A stretch of 64,000 nucleotides of DNA, taken from positions 19,395,507 to 19,459,506 of the forward strand of contig JARWIR010000017.1 of assembly GCA_029959085.1 (NCBI GenBank), in the 5' to 3' direction. Of this stretch, positions 11,930 to 23,217 are shown piece after piece. The notes beneath the pieces are model-generated. The model searched no databases. It was not told the origin of the DNA and worked only from the letters and a program-made list of their open reading frames with translations. Source of the DNA: Nemophila menziesii (lineage: Eukaryota > Streptophyta > Magnoliopsida > Boraginales > Hydrophyllaceae). Positions within the stretch are counted from its first letter, which is position 1. Every line of letters starts with the position of its first letter. The position numbers and the translations under genes are program-made.

Positions 11930-12091
11930 CTGGTAAGCGCTCCAAACAAATAAGGATACGTCAAAAAGTGATGCTTTTTCCGATTTGGGTCCATTGTGAA
12001 CTGCTACTATTTGGTGAAATTTATCTTCGGGTAATAAGTGGTCATTAGATAAATCTGGGTTGTTGTCTAATAGTCTGGCGGCTAGGTCAAT
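11930..12091 (-). pseudogene. Conserved minus-strand exon 1, H1 copy
   Basis: The minus strand reads IDLAARLLDNNPDLSNDHLL, then VAVHNGPKSEK, and ends VWSAYQ directly before a splice-donor-like CAG|GTTCATC. The H2 copy (23,969-24,136) and H3 copy (42,502-42,660) keep the same words (DDLL, VHNGPKSEK or IHIGSKSEK, SAYQ/NAYQ/SAYH). Third-position differences outnumber amino-acid changes by eye. This looks like an exon captured or carried by the host unit, upstream of exon 2. The parent gene is not recognised. Confidence 0.5.
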
Positions 12092-12259
12092 CTACAAGTA
12101 TCGCTCTTTTTTTTCAAACAGTTATGTGACACTTGGTATAGGTGGGTAACGAGTCGTCGAGGGTGTAGGTGTATCTATAGAGTTTATCCTTTCAGATTAT
12201 ACAATGAATATAGATTTAGATTCCATTTCTGGGTTTTTCCTTTTCTAGATCTTCTTTAT

Positions 12260-14160
12260 GATTTGGTCTATGAGGGTGTATGAAATGGAGGATAAAGGAT
12301 ATCAGAGGGAGGATGGGGAGGTAGAGAGATGGGACTTGAGGGATTGGAAGAGATGGGTGGAGAGGGATTAGAAAAGAGAGTTACATTGAGGTGGATGGAA
12401 TGGGAGACGGAGAATATGTAGTTATCGAAGGAGTCCGAGGAGGATTAGAAAGGGGTGGTGACATGGAAGTGATCGATGGAGATGGAAAAAGGAAGTAAGG
12501 ATAAGAGGAGGGAAGGGGAGGAAGATGATAAAGTGGGGCCGACTAGTTGGATGTTTGAGGGAGATTAGGGAGATAGAATTGTCAACCTCACCCTCCGGAA
12601 TATCTTTCTTTTTGCTGTTAACCTCCCCCTCCATCCTTTTCACTTTTTGGTCGACTACATCATATGTACTTGTTTTTTCCTAAGCCATGCCCATATTTTA
12701 TCGTTTTTCCTAATTTTTTGAACTTGTCCATCCTATTTTACCCCACTATTTTAATCATTACCAACAGACTTTATCCCAACATTCTTCTTTACAATATACA
12801 ACTCTTTGTTTGCAGATTTCTTTTTATTTAGTCTCTTCCTTAAAAATTAATCAGCCTTGCTTTTTGACGCTACCTTTTAAATTTTGAGTTTCCAGATTCT
12901 TTATAATATCCATCTCATCAATTAGTCGGAGACTCTCTTCTGTTAATGCCTTCAAATCTTGAGATGTTGTTCCTAATGGAGATGTGTGCTTTATATCCTA
13001 AACATCTTCATCATCGATCTTGGCAGAATCTAATTACTTATAAAATGTGTTGTGTTCCACCTCCACGCTTTTTAACTCCTCTCTGATAGTTTTTAGTATT
13101 TCTTTTATCTCGAATGCAAGGTATGCATTACATGCTTCCAATTTCTCGACAAGTTAAAGTAATTCCTTTGTCTTTTTTGTTTTTTCAACCATACCATCAA
13201 CATATATATGTTTAAATGTGTCTAACAGACAATTAACCATGTGTGGTCTTGGAGTCAGGTTTATTTACACTATGTACCCGACCCATTATCACTCTCTCTT
13301 GCATCAACAATTTGTTTGTCACAACCAATAGCTTTGTGCATTTTCATTAGACATTTGTTCAACCATTGATGCTTTCTTTGGATAATACATCACTGTTTGA
13401 TCACCACTTGCACCATCACTCTCACATTTACCTAAACATATCTTCTAATTCCCGTATCTCCTAAACATTTCTTATGTACCCTGAGTCCAGTCTATTCCTC
13501 AACTAGTTGAACACTGACTAAGTTGTCATTAAATAGTTATGTTTCTAGATCCTTAATTAGAAGTTCAGAGCAATTTACTTGTAATATATAGTTTTTTTTG
13601 TTATAATGAAAGTCATGAACAAGTCCATCTCAATGGATTGGTTGCCTATTATCATTTTACCTTGCGAATTGTGTCCCTGGCGGTTTTTTTGTCTCTATCT
13701 CGATCTTAAATTTTAAGTTTTGGGGTTAATATTCTTGGTATGTTATCTCTTTTATTGTAACACACTGACAAACCATAGATGTATAACACCATGATCAGTT
13801 TATATATAATTATAGATACTTTTTTTGTTGTAACACATAATAAACATCAATATCACTTACTTAAAACACATATGCGCAAAATTAAAGGTTACTCTAAGTT
13901 CCAAAATAGAAGTGATATATTAGTTTTTCTACCATGTGGGTGGCCCAGTCATAGTCTTTAATATGATACAAGTCCTCACACATTTTTACTATCCATCTTG
14001 GTGTATGCGACCATACTGGATAGAAATTACTAGTCATAACTAGGATTCCAATCAATATGATGAAGCTTCGTATCATGTCTTTAGTTTGACGTTCTATTCC
14101 CAAAATCTTGGTTAGTTTTATTTTTATTTGTGATTGATTCAACAAACAGGTGATGTTTGT
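12260..14160 (-). pseudogene. Minus-strand gene, DUF1985-like, H1 copy, heavily broken
   Basis: Minus strand, from right to left. At 14,145-13,894 there is a module with TKILGIERQTKDMIRSF and KMCEDLYHIKDYDWATHMVE, close to the H2 version. At about 13,260-12,900 a helical, charged stretch follows (LLDTFKHIYVDGMVEK, LVEKLEACNAYL). At 12,640-12,300 there is a Pro/Ser-rich linker. The DYDWATHM-type motif resembles the '..YPWG..F' part of DUF1985, a domain of plant proteins carried with Ulp1-like proteases in some MULEs. Several stops and frameshifts are present. The alternative is an unrelated host gene fragment. Confidence 0.45.
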
Positions 14161-14780
14161 GAAGTTTCTATTTAACCAATCTAAGTTCTCTAGGTCATTA
14201 TGGTAACCTTTGGGAGTTCCACGTCACCCCCTCCTAATCTAATATTATTCACACGTCATTCAATGAGAACTCAAGCGTTTTTTGGCCAATTACAGACCCC
14301 TCATTTTCTACACTATAAGTTTTCACTATATCATATATGTATTTGCCCCTTTTTAACACCCTCGATCTCATTCTCTGTGAGCTATATATCTCGTATCAGC
14401 ATATAGAACGATATGTATCAATGTTCATATACATGATTATATCATCGTTTAACACATTGTAAACGAATTTAAGGGATGATCGATTATTTATTATCTCCAT
14501 ACATGTAACAGAACAAACAAAATAAGTTATCACCAATAATATGATGGATTATATGTGTTTATCAATGGGTTATACATGTAATACATGGGGGTTATGTTTT
14601 TACTATTTGTGGATTGATCCTATTTTCATCTGTGTTAGTGAGCGTTTTGTTCAAAACCCATATAAATGCTATTATAACCCACAATTTTCCCCTTATTATA
14701 AAATCTTAATTGAATGGTTTGAGTTGAACTTATGGGTGATTAATGGGGCCACTAAAATCTCATGAATCAAAAATACCCTT
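14161..14780. other. Upstream region between divergent parts of the host unit
   Basis: Conserved in H2 (32,690-33,350) with the words cattcaatgagaactc/cattcagtgagaactc and atacatgattatatca. No reading frame is shared between copies. It separates the minus-strand gene from the plus-strand promoter-like block. Confidence 0.4.
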
Positions 14781-14784
14781 AGAG

Positions 14785-14792
14785 TATATATA
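14785..14792 (+). promoter_or_regulatory. TATA box with CT-rich leader, H1
   Basis: TATATATA is followed by tagggcaatcaatcctcc and, within 120 bp, by pyrimidine-rich runs (tctctctctctct near 14,893), the usual look of a plant core promoter and 5' leader. The same block is present twice in H2 (33,353 and 33,830). It would drive transcription towards the minisatellite and the next unit. Direction is inferred from the CT tract. Confidence 0.5.
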
Positions 14793-15049
14793 GGGCAATC
14801 AATCCTCCAACCTTTTTAATTCTTTACATTTCATTTTTTTCCCGATATTTCTTTCTTTCTCTCTTATCTTTTTATGTAATTTTCACAGACTTCTCTCTCT
14901 CTCTCTTCAATAAATTTTCGTAGATTTTTTAGTGCCTTTTTTGAAGTATTTTAAGCTTAATTTATTGTAGCATTTTGAGCTCCATTTTTGCAACACCTTC
15001 AAGCTCCATATTCACATCATTTGGAGCTCTATTTTCGTAGCATTTTCGA

Positions 15050-15600
15050 TGTACTCATTAATTGTTTGTGTAATACTATGTAATTTATGTAATACTTGGT
15101 AATTTAAGGTAAACGTATATATTTTATGTAATAATCATTGTTTTTATGTTAATACATAGTGATTTTGTGTAATACTTAGATTTGTATTTTAATACTTAGT
15201 TATTTTGTGTAATACTCAATGATTTTGTGTTATAATTATTCATACTTAGTACTTTTCTATAAATACTTAGTGACTTTGTGTTAATATTCAACATGTTAAA
15301 TAATACTCAGTGTTACCAACAAATACTCAGTGATTTCAAAATAATACTCACTAAAACAATTAACTAGATAATTCATCAACTAAATCACTACTAAGAGAAT
15401 TCACCAAATATCAAGAAAAATTCACTAAGTATTGACATAAAAAACTAAGTGTTATTAACATAAAATCATTATGCATTAATGCGAAATCGCTGAGTATCGC
15501 TGGGTATAATGGAAACTCATTAAGTATTTATATAAAATCACTAAGTATTACACAAAAATTACTGAGTCTTACGCAAAATCACTGAGTACTCGAGCTTTCT
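15050..15600. repeat. Foldback: inverted minisatellite arms
   Basis: Left arm (about 15,050-15,300) is a degenerate array of forward repeats, tgtaatacttagtgattttg and variants. Right arm (about 15,340-15,600) is the same motif in reverse complement, caaaatcactaagtattac and variants. The arms meet near 15,320. Sequence outside the arms also mirrors (gagctccatttt and cattttcgatgtactc on the left; gagtactcgagcttt and ctcgaagcttcac on the right). The structure recurs in H2 with a MITE inserted in it. Confidence 0.7.
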
Positions 15601-15902
15601 TAAGTTTTCTTCATAAAACTCCATGGACGAACCTAGCTCGAAGCTTCACAAATCATGTCAAAACGGAAACGAAGCTTCATAAAACGAAAACAAAGCTTCA
15701 AAAACCTTCACTCCATGGAAAAACCCTCCCTTGAAGAATATATATTGTGGCTGGGAAGAAACCTTCACTCGATGCGCGAGAGAGAATACGGAAGTTATTT
15801 TGTTCAGATCATAAGTTAATATTGTAGAGTTTTGGCAAGAAAGAGGAGAGAATGAGATACAAAAATAAATAAAAAGAAAAAGAATAAGGGGGGTAGAAGT
15901 AT

Positions 15903-15904
<2 letters not shown>

Positions 15905-15978
<74 letters not shown>
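15905..15978. repeat. (AT)37 microsatellite
   Basis: An uninterrupted run of AT dinucleotides, followed at about 15,996-16,007 by a short TG run. The long reading frame through it on the minus strand (poly-Ile-Tyr) is an artefact. At the matching place in H2 (about 36,270) only tatatatata remains, so the expansion is specific to H1. Confidence 0.95.
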
Positions 15979-15982
<4 letters not shown>

Positions 15983-16559
15983 TTATATGTATATGTGTGT
16001 GTGTGTGTAGTCAAAAAATAGTTGGATAATGTTAAATTTTAGTAGTGGTCTTAAATATATTTAATGGTGGTTCTTTGAAGCCTAGTATTTTTACCTCACA
16101 TATAATCCATATCCAATACACTATAATATTTTTAATTAACAGATATATGGTCCAAACCCAACCTAGGAAGAGAGAAAAAAATTAATAAAACAGTCTCACA
16201 ACCCTATATCTTCTAACCTATTTAATAGTAACAAAACATATATATTGTGGCTTTGGACGAAATCATAGGCGGCTCTGCTGGTAACATTTTACCATATTAT
16301 TGAATTTAATAGTTTATGTAACAAAAATTGTACTTTTATATGAAATTAAAAGGTTTATGTTAACTATTGAGATTTTGTATGAATTGGGTTTTTCTTTGGT
16401 AATTTTTTATTTGATTTTAGTTAGTGATTTCAATCTTTGTAAGGTGAATTTAACATATTTTTATAAAAATCAAAAAAATGGAATTTAATATTGATTTATA
16501 AATGTTAAAAATTAGGAAATTTGAAGATTCATTCTAATTAGTTTTAATGAAGAAGATAT

Positions 16560-16900
16560 TATTGTGATGTCACGTGTTGTGAATGAAGAAGGGACAAGTG
16601 AAGACGGAGGAATGAGTTTGAGTCTATTCTCATGTAGTTGTTGAAAAAGAAGGAGATGCAAGAGAAAGTTGGTGTTAAATTCAAAGTTGCAGTAGCAACA
16701 ACCTGAAGAAAAAATAGTACAAGAAGAACCCGCCTCTTTTGAGAAGAAAGAGGAGAAAAACTCTGATGGAAAATCCACTTTATTCATCCGAAGATATAGT
16801 GGAATATTTTCACATCAAACATGGGATAGTCTTGCCATACAAGCAAGAGTGGAGAGCAAAGGGGAAAATTCAACTTCTCTCCATAATGATTGATTTTTCC
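16560..16900 (+). pseudogene. Mutator-like transposase fragment, H2 copy
   Basis: The plus strand reads ENPLYSSEDIVEYFHIKHG then IVLPYKQEWRAKG (16,768-16,862). Plant MULE transposases have the pattern P..i..di...yG..lsY.kAWraKe between the N-terminal DNA-binding domain and the catalytic core; the fit is good. An acidic upstream stretch (EEGTSEDGG type, GAT/GAA-rich) matches H3 at 39,410. No DDE core is visible downstream. The frame is broken on both sides. A chance resemblance is possible, but two units keep it. Confidence 0.5.
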
Positions 16901-18106
16901 TTAGTTCACACATTAAAAATATCGTTAGTCATGTCATTTCAACATAAGAAAACAATTTGTGAAATTAACTCTCTAGTTATAATCATCATATCTCTTGTTT
17001 TTTATAGGATTGACAAATGATATTATATTCAAATATTTATATTTTTTATCTCTTCTATTTATATGTTGTTAACTATTATTAGAATAAAGTGTACAATTGA
17101 AATTCTTACCTCACTTCATTGATTTTACTCTGTAGTTTATTCTTACCAGTTCTAAATGTAGCGAAGGAGCCTCATATAGGGAACACTGGACAAAACATCT
17201 AAGAGGAAGAAACGGCATCTGAAATTGCAAAAATATCATGCAACATAAATGATGAAACTATTTTAGAAGAATAAGGCAACTGTTACCAAAATCGGACCTC
17301 ATATTTTTTTGGTATTGTTGCATCAAAGAAGGATAAGGTAAAACAAGCCATTCATATTTATAATTATGTGGAATAAGTGGTATTTATGATGGTTACAAGA
17401 AAAAGTATATCACCGAGCTTCTAATCATATTGTATAAGGTCGATAAGCTAAGGTATAAGATGTGAAAGTTAGTAAAAACTCTAATGTAATGTGTTTTCAT
17501 AACTATTAGGACCATGTACATGGGAAGAAGACTTTAATAAGAAAAATAGTATTGGTGTAACAAGCTCCAAATATGATAAAAGGAGGAATCCCTCCTCTAT
17601 ATATGTCATTGATTATAGCTAGTTTTAGTACAATGGCATTAGGTTATGGCTCATTTTAGGTGAACTTCCTCTTTTGTTTTTTAATAGGCTTTAGTGCTAC
17701 ACTACAATATATCTATTAGTAGGTATGTCCATGATATTTGTATAGTTCAATAATTATTATAATACCCATTCATAATACATAATCTCACGCATAATTGAGT
17801 TACATCCTCGGGCACTTTTATGTGCCTGCGTTTATTTCTTACGCTGTGTTCTTTTAAAAGAGACATGTCTAGTATAATTACCACTCAGCAAGCAGATTAT
17901 CAGCTGATATTTTATGGCCATGGGTGCGAGCCCAATCAAATTATAATAATGTTTACCTAGGAACATGTAAGCATTCCTTCAATTTTTACATCACAATCGC
18001 GGGAAGATTTATCATCTATCTCCAATTCAATGACCCAGAAGATGTATGAGACATTTCACTACCATGTATATACATGATGATGAGAGTACACAAGCTGAAC
18101 ATATGC
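16900..18106. repeat. Host block with exon-like fragment, H2 left half
   Basis: Aligns with 2,990-4,060 and 8,020-9,045 in H1. The exon-like fragment (described at 8,161) is at about 17,150-17,350 with an indel and a stop. The block is cut at 18,111 by the gypsy element and continues at 22,522 with cgatgtgtagatac. Confidence 0.7.
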
Positions 18107-18111
18107 GCCAC
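18107..18111. repeat. Target-site duplication GCCAC, left
   Basis: GCCAC directly before TGATGTCTCC; its partner is at 22,517-22,521. The uninterrupted site in H3 reads ttcgccaccatgggtag (about 41,359), which confirms a clean 5-bp duplication. Confidence 0.9.
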
Positions 18112-19553
18112 TGATGTCTCCTTATTTGTGATATAATAATCTAGGTTGGGGACATCATTTTAGGTTTAACTGATTAATTGTTTAGGGATTTTTATCTGTT
18201 ATTTGATAATATCTTAATTCTTGTCTTGATTTGATGAAATATTGCTTTTAGAGCTTATTTGGTTTAATTTGTGTGTTAATGTGAAACTCTTAAGTTTTAT
18301 GGAATATATTTAGATGCCAAATCAATTTTAAATAGTTATGTAAAGACGAAATGGAAGGAATCAAGAGATAAAAGGAAGTAGGGTTAAATTAGGAAAGGAA
18401 AAGCTGCCAAATAAATCTGGACTGCAGCTATGTCGACTAAAGTGAAGATAAATTCACATCGCCTGCGAATTCGTACGAGCCTTTAAAAATATAGATAAAT
18501 CTTTCAGCGGTTGTTTTGATATAAAGTGGACGAAAATTGACCCAATAACGAAGGAGATATGACCAAAACAGTGAGCAGTGTTTATCATGTCCTATATTTT
18601 AGGAAATGAATCTGAGTTGGACTTGGACTCGGACACAAAATACTCCAAGATTTCAACTTAGGGTCTTCTAAACACCTATAAATACACCCTCTTATCATTT
18701 TAAACATGTCCTTGCTTAATTATTAGTCCTTATTCTAAAGAAACATCATCAGGAGAAGCAAGTTGACAGTGTGTATCTTTCTTTTAGTTTATTTCTTTCC
18801 AGCATGAACTAATTTTCCCATAGCTTGGGTTTTGCATACGTATAATCTTTGAATTATATTTTCTTCTATCTTAGTTTGTTTGGGAAGAACCTTTTTAAAT
18901 CGATTGAGATTCTTAACCTTTATATATGTTTTATGCGTTTTGAATGTTTGACCGTAGTTCTTGCTAGTGCACGAGTATAGACTACCCCATTAATAGAAGT
19001 TAAATGGTCACCCGGAAGGGGTGTCTAATTGTTGAAGCACCACATAAACGTCTAGTGTGTGGTAGTGATCCGGAAGGGCTTTCCTAACTAGATAGTCATT
19101 AAGGTTTTATTTAACCTCAGATCATTGTGCAGGGTCCCCTAATGCAAGTACCCTGGTAATTGTTAGGTCGCCACCTAAGTCCACCCGGAAGTGGTAGGAG
19201 GAATATAGAATCCTAGCTACTTACTTTAAGAGCTTTAATCACCCTTATAACTAGTAGAAGAAATACAAGGTCAAGTGTGTACAAGCAAACTTGAGCTATA
19301 TTTCTCATCTCATTCTTACATCTTTATTTAATTGAATTAGTTTTAGTTAATCATTACTCTCTCCACTATTATTTATATTTTTTTATTTTTTTTAATTCCT
19401 TGCAACTAAATTCTTACTACGCTTTCCTGTAATCCGTTCGTATAATACACTATGTCCCTGAGAACGAAAACTTATCATTAAAACTTGTGTACGACCTTTG
19501 ATACTTGTAGTGCGTAACGTGATTGGTTGGCGTGATAATTCTTTACTTTTATT
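18112..19553 (+). repeat. 5' LTR of the 18,112 gypsy element
   Basis: Starts TGATGTCTCC, like all LTRs of this family in the window (47,617; 51,160; 59,504; reversed 50,984). It contains CTATAAATA at 18,676 as promoter. It stops at about 19,553 in ttattttacc, while the partner LTR goes on to the catccacca end, so the terminus was removed by the internal deletion. Confidence 0.75.
18676..18684 (+). promoter_or_regulatory. LTR TATA box
   Basis: CTATAAATA in aacacctataaatacaccct, the same context as the TATA box at 51,728 in the related element. It would start the element transcript about 30 bp downstream. Confidence 0.55.
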
Positions 19554-19574
19554 TTACCGGACTTGCCTTTTTCT

Positions 19575-20505
19575 CATAAGAAGATATTTGAAAAAGAAGT
19601 AGGAGAAGGTTACTATAAGAAATTTCTAGAGATGGAAGATAGATTGGGTTGGACTACATTCATGATGAGACGTTCAAATTTATGTATGGAGTTAGTTTCT
19701 GAGTTCTATTTAGGCCTCTTTAGATGAGATAGCGAAGGTCGTGTTCCAGTTTGAGGAAAGTTAGTTCCTTTTACAATTGAAAGAGATTAGAAACCACTTT
19801 CAGTTCAAGAAATTGGTTGGACCATGTAAGTTTAGAGAAGTTGTGGAAAATATCAAGACTTTCGATTGGAATCAACTTTTTGAGCATGTATTATATGAAG
19901 AAAAATTGCAATAACACAAGGGAGAATTGAAGGCACCTTGGCCTTACAAATATCTCCAAGCGGATACGAGCATTTCGCACTATTTCCTCACACCAAACGC
20001 CTTTGGAAACATGCGAACTTCGGATGTAACTAAAAGAAACGCCATCTTTTTGAATTGTGTTTTAAGATGGGAAGATGTAGATGTGGCACAGTTGATCTTT
20101 GAGATGGTGATGCGATTTTCGGTCTCTCCACTTTCATCATTTAATGTGAAATATCCTACTAATATAGCGTGCCTTGTACAAAAAGAGAATGTGATTCGGG
20201 GTAAAAAGAGAATTTGATGTACAATGTGATCAACAATATCAACAATACTTGGATCAAGACAATTTTGAGAGGAGCAGGAATTAAGGCCTCCACAAGAAGA
20301 ATCAAAAGAAGAAGATTTTATTTGGAGAGAAAGGGTAGAGGGTCGATTGAATATAGTTGAAGCATCTCAAACCTTCTTGGTCAATGATGTGGCACAAATC
20401 AAATCTAATCAAGTGCACATCATGATACTCCTTGAGCAATTAAAACACAATTTAGGGAAAGATCCAGTCAATCATATCTTGGATTTTGATAAAGTGAGAC
20501 AATAG
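19575..20505 (+). pseudogene. Extra 3' ORF, putative plant transposon protein type
   Basis: Homologue of the ORF at 56,735-57,943. In order: DRLGWTTFMMRRSNLC, then LVSEFYLGLF, GKLVPFT, the stretch FLTPNAFGNMRTSDVTKRN (in the 19,927-20,217 frame), FEMVMRFSVSPL and, near the end, NDVAQIKSNQVHIM, a helical tail. It matches the shape of Pfam-type 'putative plant transposon protein' domains (RGW..., LV.EFY, VRGK.V.F), known from gypsy elements. At least five stops or frameshifts are present. Function unknown. Confidence 0.6.
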
Positions 20506-20512
20506 CTTCGAG

Positions 20513-21000
20513 AGTATGTTCTCTTTCTTCCTTACAATTTCTGTATATGCAATATTTGCTTGGTTTTAATTTCTATATTGGGTCTTTTTCGAGTCGTGGG
20601 GACACGCCTCATTTTTTTGTTGGGAGTGTGGAGATTCGTTGTCTCTCATCTCCATTTTTATGTGATTCACTATTTTTAAGAAGGAATTAAATTTTTTGGT
20701 ACATGGGATTAGATGTAGAGTGTGTTTAATAGCTTGAAAGCATAAGCTAGTAAGTTAATGATAGAAGGTAATATGTTTATGATTTATTTTATTTTTGTAT
20801 GCTTGAGTATTTACAGGAAACACGCATCAGTAGTAAAGAAAAGATTAGTGAGCAATGTGGTATATGTATGTTTGATCTTAGGGCACCTTGAGGGGTGTGT
20901 AGGTCGTGAGATCCAAGCTAGTTGATAAACCCATTTAATGAATATGCTAAAGGTGAGAAAGTAATGAAATAGCATAGTTTAGAAAGTGATTAAGGCGGTT
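20513..21000 (+). other. Element 3' UTR, conserved part
   Basis: Contains gagtcgtggggacac and ggagtgtggagattcgttg, matching 58,015-58,075 and 46,205-46,265 in the two other elements. No reading frame is conserved. The match shows that the three elements share their 3' untranslated region as well as their LTRs. Confidence 0.6.
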
Positions 21001-21605
21001 CTTTGATAAGCCCCTTGTTACCTTTTAGCTTGTTGTCTATTTATATCCTTCTTAGCCCCTTCTATCCGTCCTAAAGCCTTTTTATTTATCCACATTATAA
21101 GACATATCCATTTAGATTTTATGACTTTTCCATATGATCCGCACTTGAATTGCTATGCATAGACAGTCGTTTAAGAGCTTGAGTTTGGGGTGGTGGGTCA
21201 ACCATTATGGGAAATATTATTGGGTTGGGAATTTTGAGCTTATGTATTTGTGCTCTTTATGATGATTCACTGGTTATTATATTATAACCCTTTTTCAAGG
21301 TAAAAGTAAATGAAAAAAGTTATGAAAAAAATAATTTGAAAAAAAGTAGCATGACATCTCACATCAAAAAGAGAGTCATAACTGTAAATGATAGGGGCAG
21401 TTCTTTGTTAGCCATTTGAGACATTTTTAGCCTTCTATCCCATGAATTAATTTTATCCTTCTTAGCCCAATTTTGAGCCTTAAATCCTTTCTTTTGTCGC
21501 CACGATATAAGCCCATATCCCCTTAATTTATTAGGCATTTCCATATTACCCGCACTTGAATCACGATCCTGAGACCTGTCTTGAGCTTGAGTTTGGGGTG
21601 GTTAC
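21000..21605 (+). repeat. Tandem duplication in the element 3' UTR
   Basis: The segment tatccttcttagcccc ... cgcacttgaat ... gcttgagtttggggtgg occurs at about 21,000-21,200 and again at 21,395-21,605. Each copy ends with a PPT-like gagtttggggtgg. The other elements have one copy each (46,675-46,835 and 58,500-58,655). Confidence 0.65.
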
Positions 21606-21626
21606 AAAAGAAAAAATTCATATGTA

Positions 21627-22516
21627 AACATGTCCTTGCTTAAATATTAGTCCTTAGTCTCCAATAACATCATCAGGGGAAGCAAGTTGAAAATATGTAT
21701 ATTTATTTTAGTTTATTTTTTTCCAGCATAAACTAATTTTCCCATAACATGGGTTTTGCATATGTATAATCTTTGAATTCTATTTTCTTCTATCTAATTT
21801 TGTTTGGGGGAAAACCTTTTTAAATTGATCGGGCTTCTTAACCTTTATATTTGTTTTATGTGTTTTGAATTATTGACCGTAGTTCTTGATAGTGCACGAG
21901 TATAGACTACCCCATTAGTAGCAGATGGATCGTCACCCGGAAGGGGTGTATAATTGTTGAAACACCACATAAACATCTAGTGTGTCATAGTGATCCGGAA
22001 GGGCTTTCCTAACTAAATAGTCATTAGGATTTGATTTAACCACTGATCATTGTGCAGGGTCTCCTTACCCAAGTCCCCTGGTAATTTTTAGGTCGCCACC
22101 TAAGTCCACCTGGAAGGGGGTTAGAAGGAATATAGAATCCTGGCCACTTACTTTAAGATCTTTAATCACCCTTATAACTAGTAGAAGAAATAGACTGATA
22201 AGTGCATACAAGCAAGTTTGAGCTATATCTCTCATCTCATTCTTACATCTTTATTTGATTTCATTACTTTTAGTTAATCATTAATCTCTCCACAATTATT
22301 CATATTTATTTTATTGTCTTTAATTCCTCGCAACTAAATTCTTACTATGCTTTCTTGTAATTCGTTCGTATAACACACTAAGTTCCTGAGAACGAATCTA
22401 ACTTATCATTAGAACTTGTGCACGACCTATGATACTTGCAATGAGTAATGTGATTGGTTAGAGTTATAATACTTTATTTTTATTATCATTGTTTTATCAC
22501 ACCCTACCATCCACCA
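21627..22516 (+). repeat. 3' LTR of the 18,112 gypsy element, 5'-truncated
   Basis: From acatgtccttgcttaaatat onward this aligns with the 5' LTR from 18,705, including gtgcacgagtatagactacc and cacccggaaggggtgt. It keeps the true LTR terminus catccacca at 22,516. The first about 590 bp are missing. Confidence 0.8.
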
Positions 22517-22521
22517 GCCAC
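22517..22521. repeat. Target-site duplication GCCAC, right
   Basis: Partner of 18,107-18,111; followed by cgatgtgtagatacatcaaatgac, where H3 has catgggtagatacatcaaatgac. Confidence 0.9.
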
Positions 22522-23217
22522 GATGTGTAGATACATCAAATGACATTCTTGAATCTTTTCTTGCAAACGTGAAATCATATTCTGAGTTATATAGTGTAAA
22601 TTCATTTTCTTGAGTCCATGTAGCTTATTTATTTGATCAAGTAGTTTGTTATCTATTAGATGTTTGAGATAGCGAATGTGATATTAATTTCATAGTTGTT
22701 GTTGTCATTGCATTATAATACTTATGAATATCGTAACTGTGGAGAATCGTGTATTTCACCTTACAACTTCACATATTTTTTAAATTTGTATGTGCAATAC
22801 ATGTAAAAATATTAGCTATTAGGATGGCTTATCTATAAATGACAATTTTGAGAAACGTGGCTTGATCGAATAAGATTGTCTTTTAAAGAATTTCTACAAT
22901 GAAATACCATTTAGGAGTTCCATTAGAGATTTGGGTGAGATTCTTTACCACTAAACAATTATGTATTTATTATCAATAATCAAAGAGTAACATAATACTA
23001 AGATAACCTTTTTTTTATTTTTAATATATATAGCTAAGAGTCAAAACTTAAATTTGTTTTTATAAACCTAGAAGCAAAATCATTCGTATATTCTCTCTTT
23101 CTAGATCGCGATGTTGTTGCCATTATCTTTTCTCTATTTCTTTGATTTGTTAAACTGCTAACTCAAATAAAACTTGAACCGCTATGAGAAGAAATTATAT
23201 GAGATATATATTTCAAC
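22522..23217. repeat. Host block, H2 right half, and TRIM LTR-like part
   Basis: Continues the host block after the gypsy insertion (atgacattcttgaatc ... aagattgtcttttaaag) and runs into aaatgaaatac-type sequence without the solo LTR that H1 has at this point. It therefore documents the empty site of the 9,423 solo LTR. No gene. Confidence 0.7.

Larger units (their letters stand above)
248..16044. repeat. Host repeat unit H1 (first of three tandem copies, interrupted)
   Basis: The block that starts with gtggtcttaaat and continues through a CCAAACCCA-rich stretch recurs at 16,045 and 36,342, always followed in the same order by the same segments: an AT-rich intron-like part, exon-like fragments, a TRIM remnant, conserved minus-strand exons, a minus-strand gene, a promoter-like block and a foldback minisatellite. 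H1 is interrupted by a LINE with a duplicated 1.6-kb flank and by a reversed solo LTR. Without insertions it is about 10 kb. I read it as a decayed composite DNA transposon; the repeat itself is seen directly, the transposon identity is inferred. Confidence 0.75.
18112..22516 (+). mobile_element. Internally deleted Ty3-gypsy element, TSD GCCAC
   Basis: TG (TGATGTCTCC) to CA (catccacca) ends, 4,405 bp, flanked by GCCAC on both sides. It consists of a 5' LTR that lacks its last about 60 bp, joined directly to the 3'-terminal extra ORF, a 3' UTR with an internal duplication, and a 3' LTR that lacks its first about 590 bp. PBS, gag, protease and all of pol are gone. LTR and extra ORF are related to those of the element at 51,160-61,043. 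It could only have moved before these deletions. Confidence 0.85.

Noticed and set aside
15658..16014. 118-codon minus frame with poly-Ile-Tyr
   Set aside because: It is the translation of the (AT)37 microsatellite and its flank; H2 does not preserve it.
19000..19220. Phrases cacccggaagg and ggaagggctttcc in the LTR as a possible hairpin or regulatory array
   Set aside because: They recur only because the LTR recurs (21,935-22,120); no palindromic structure strong enough to call.
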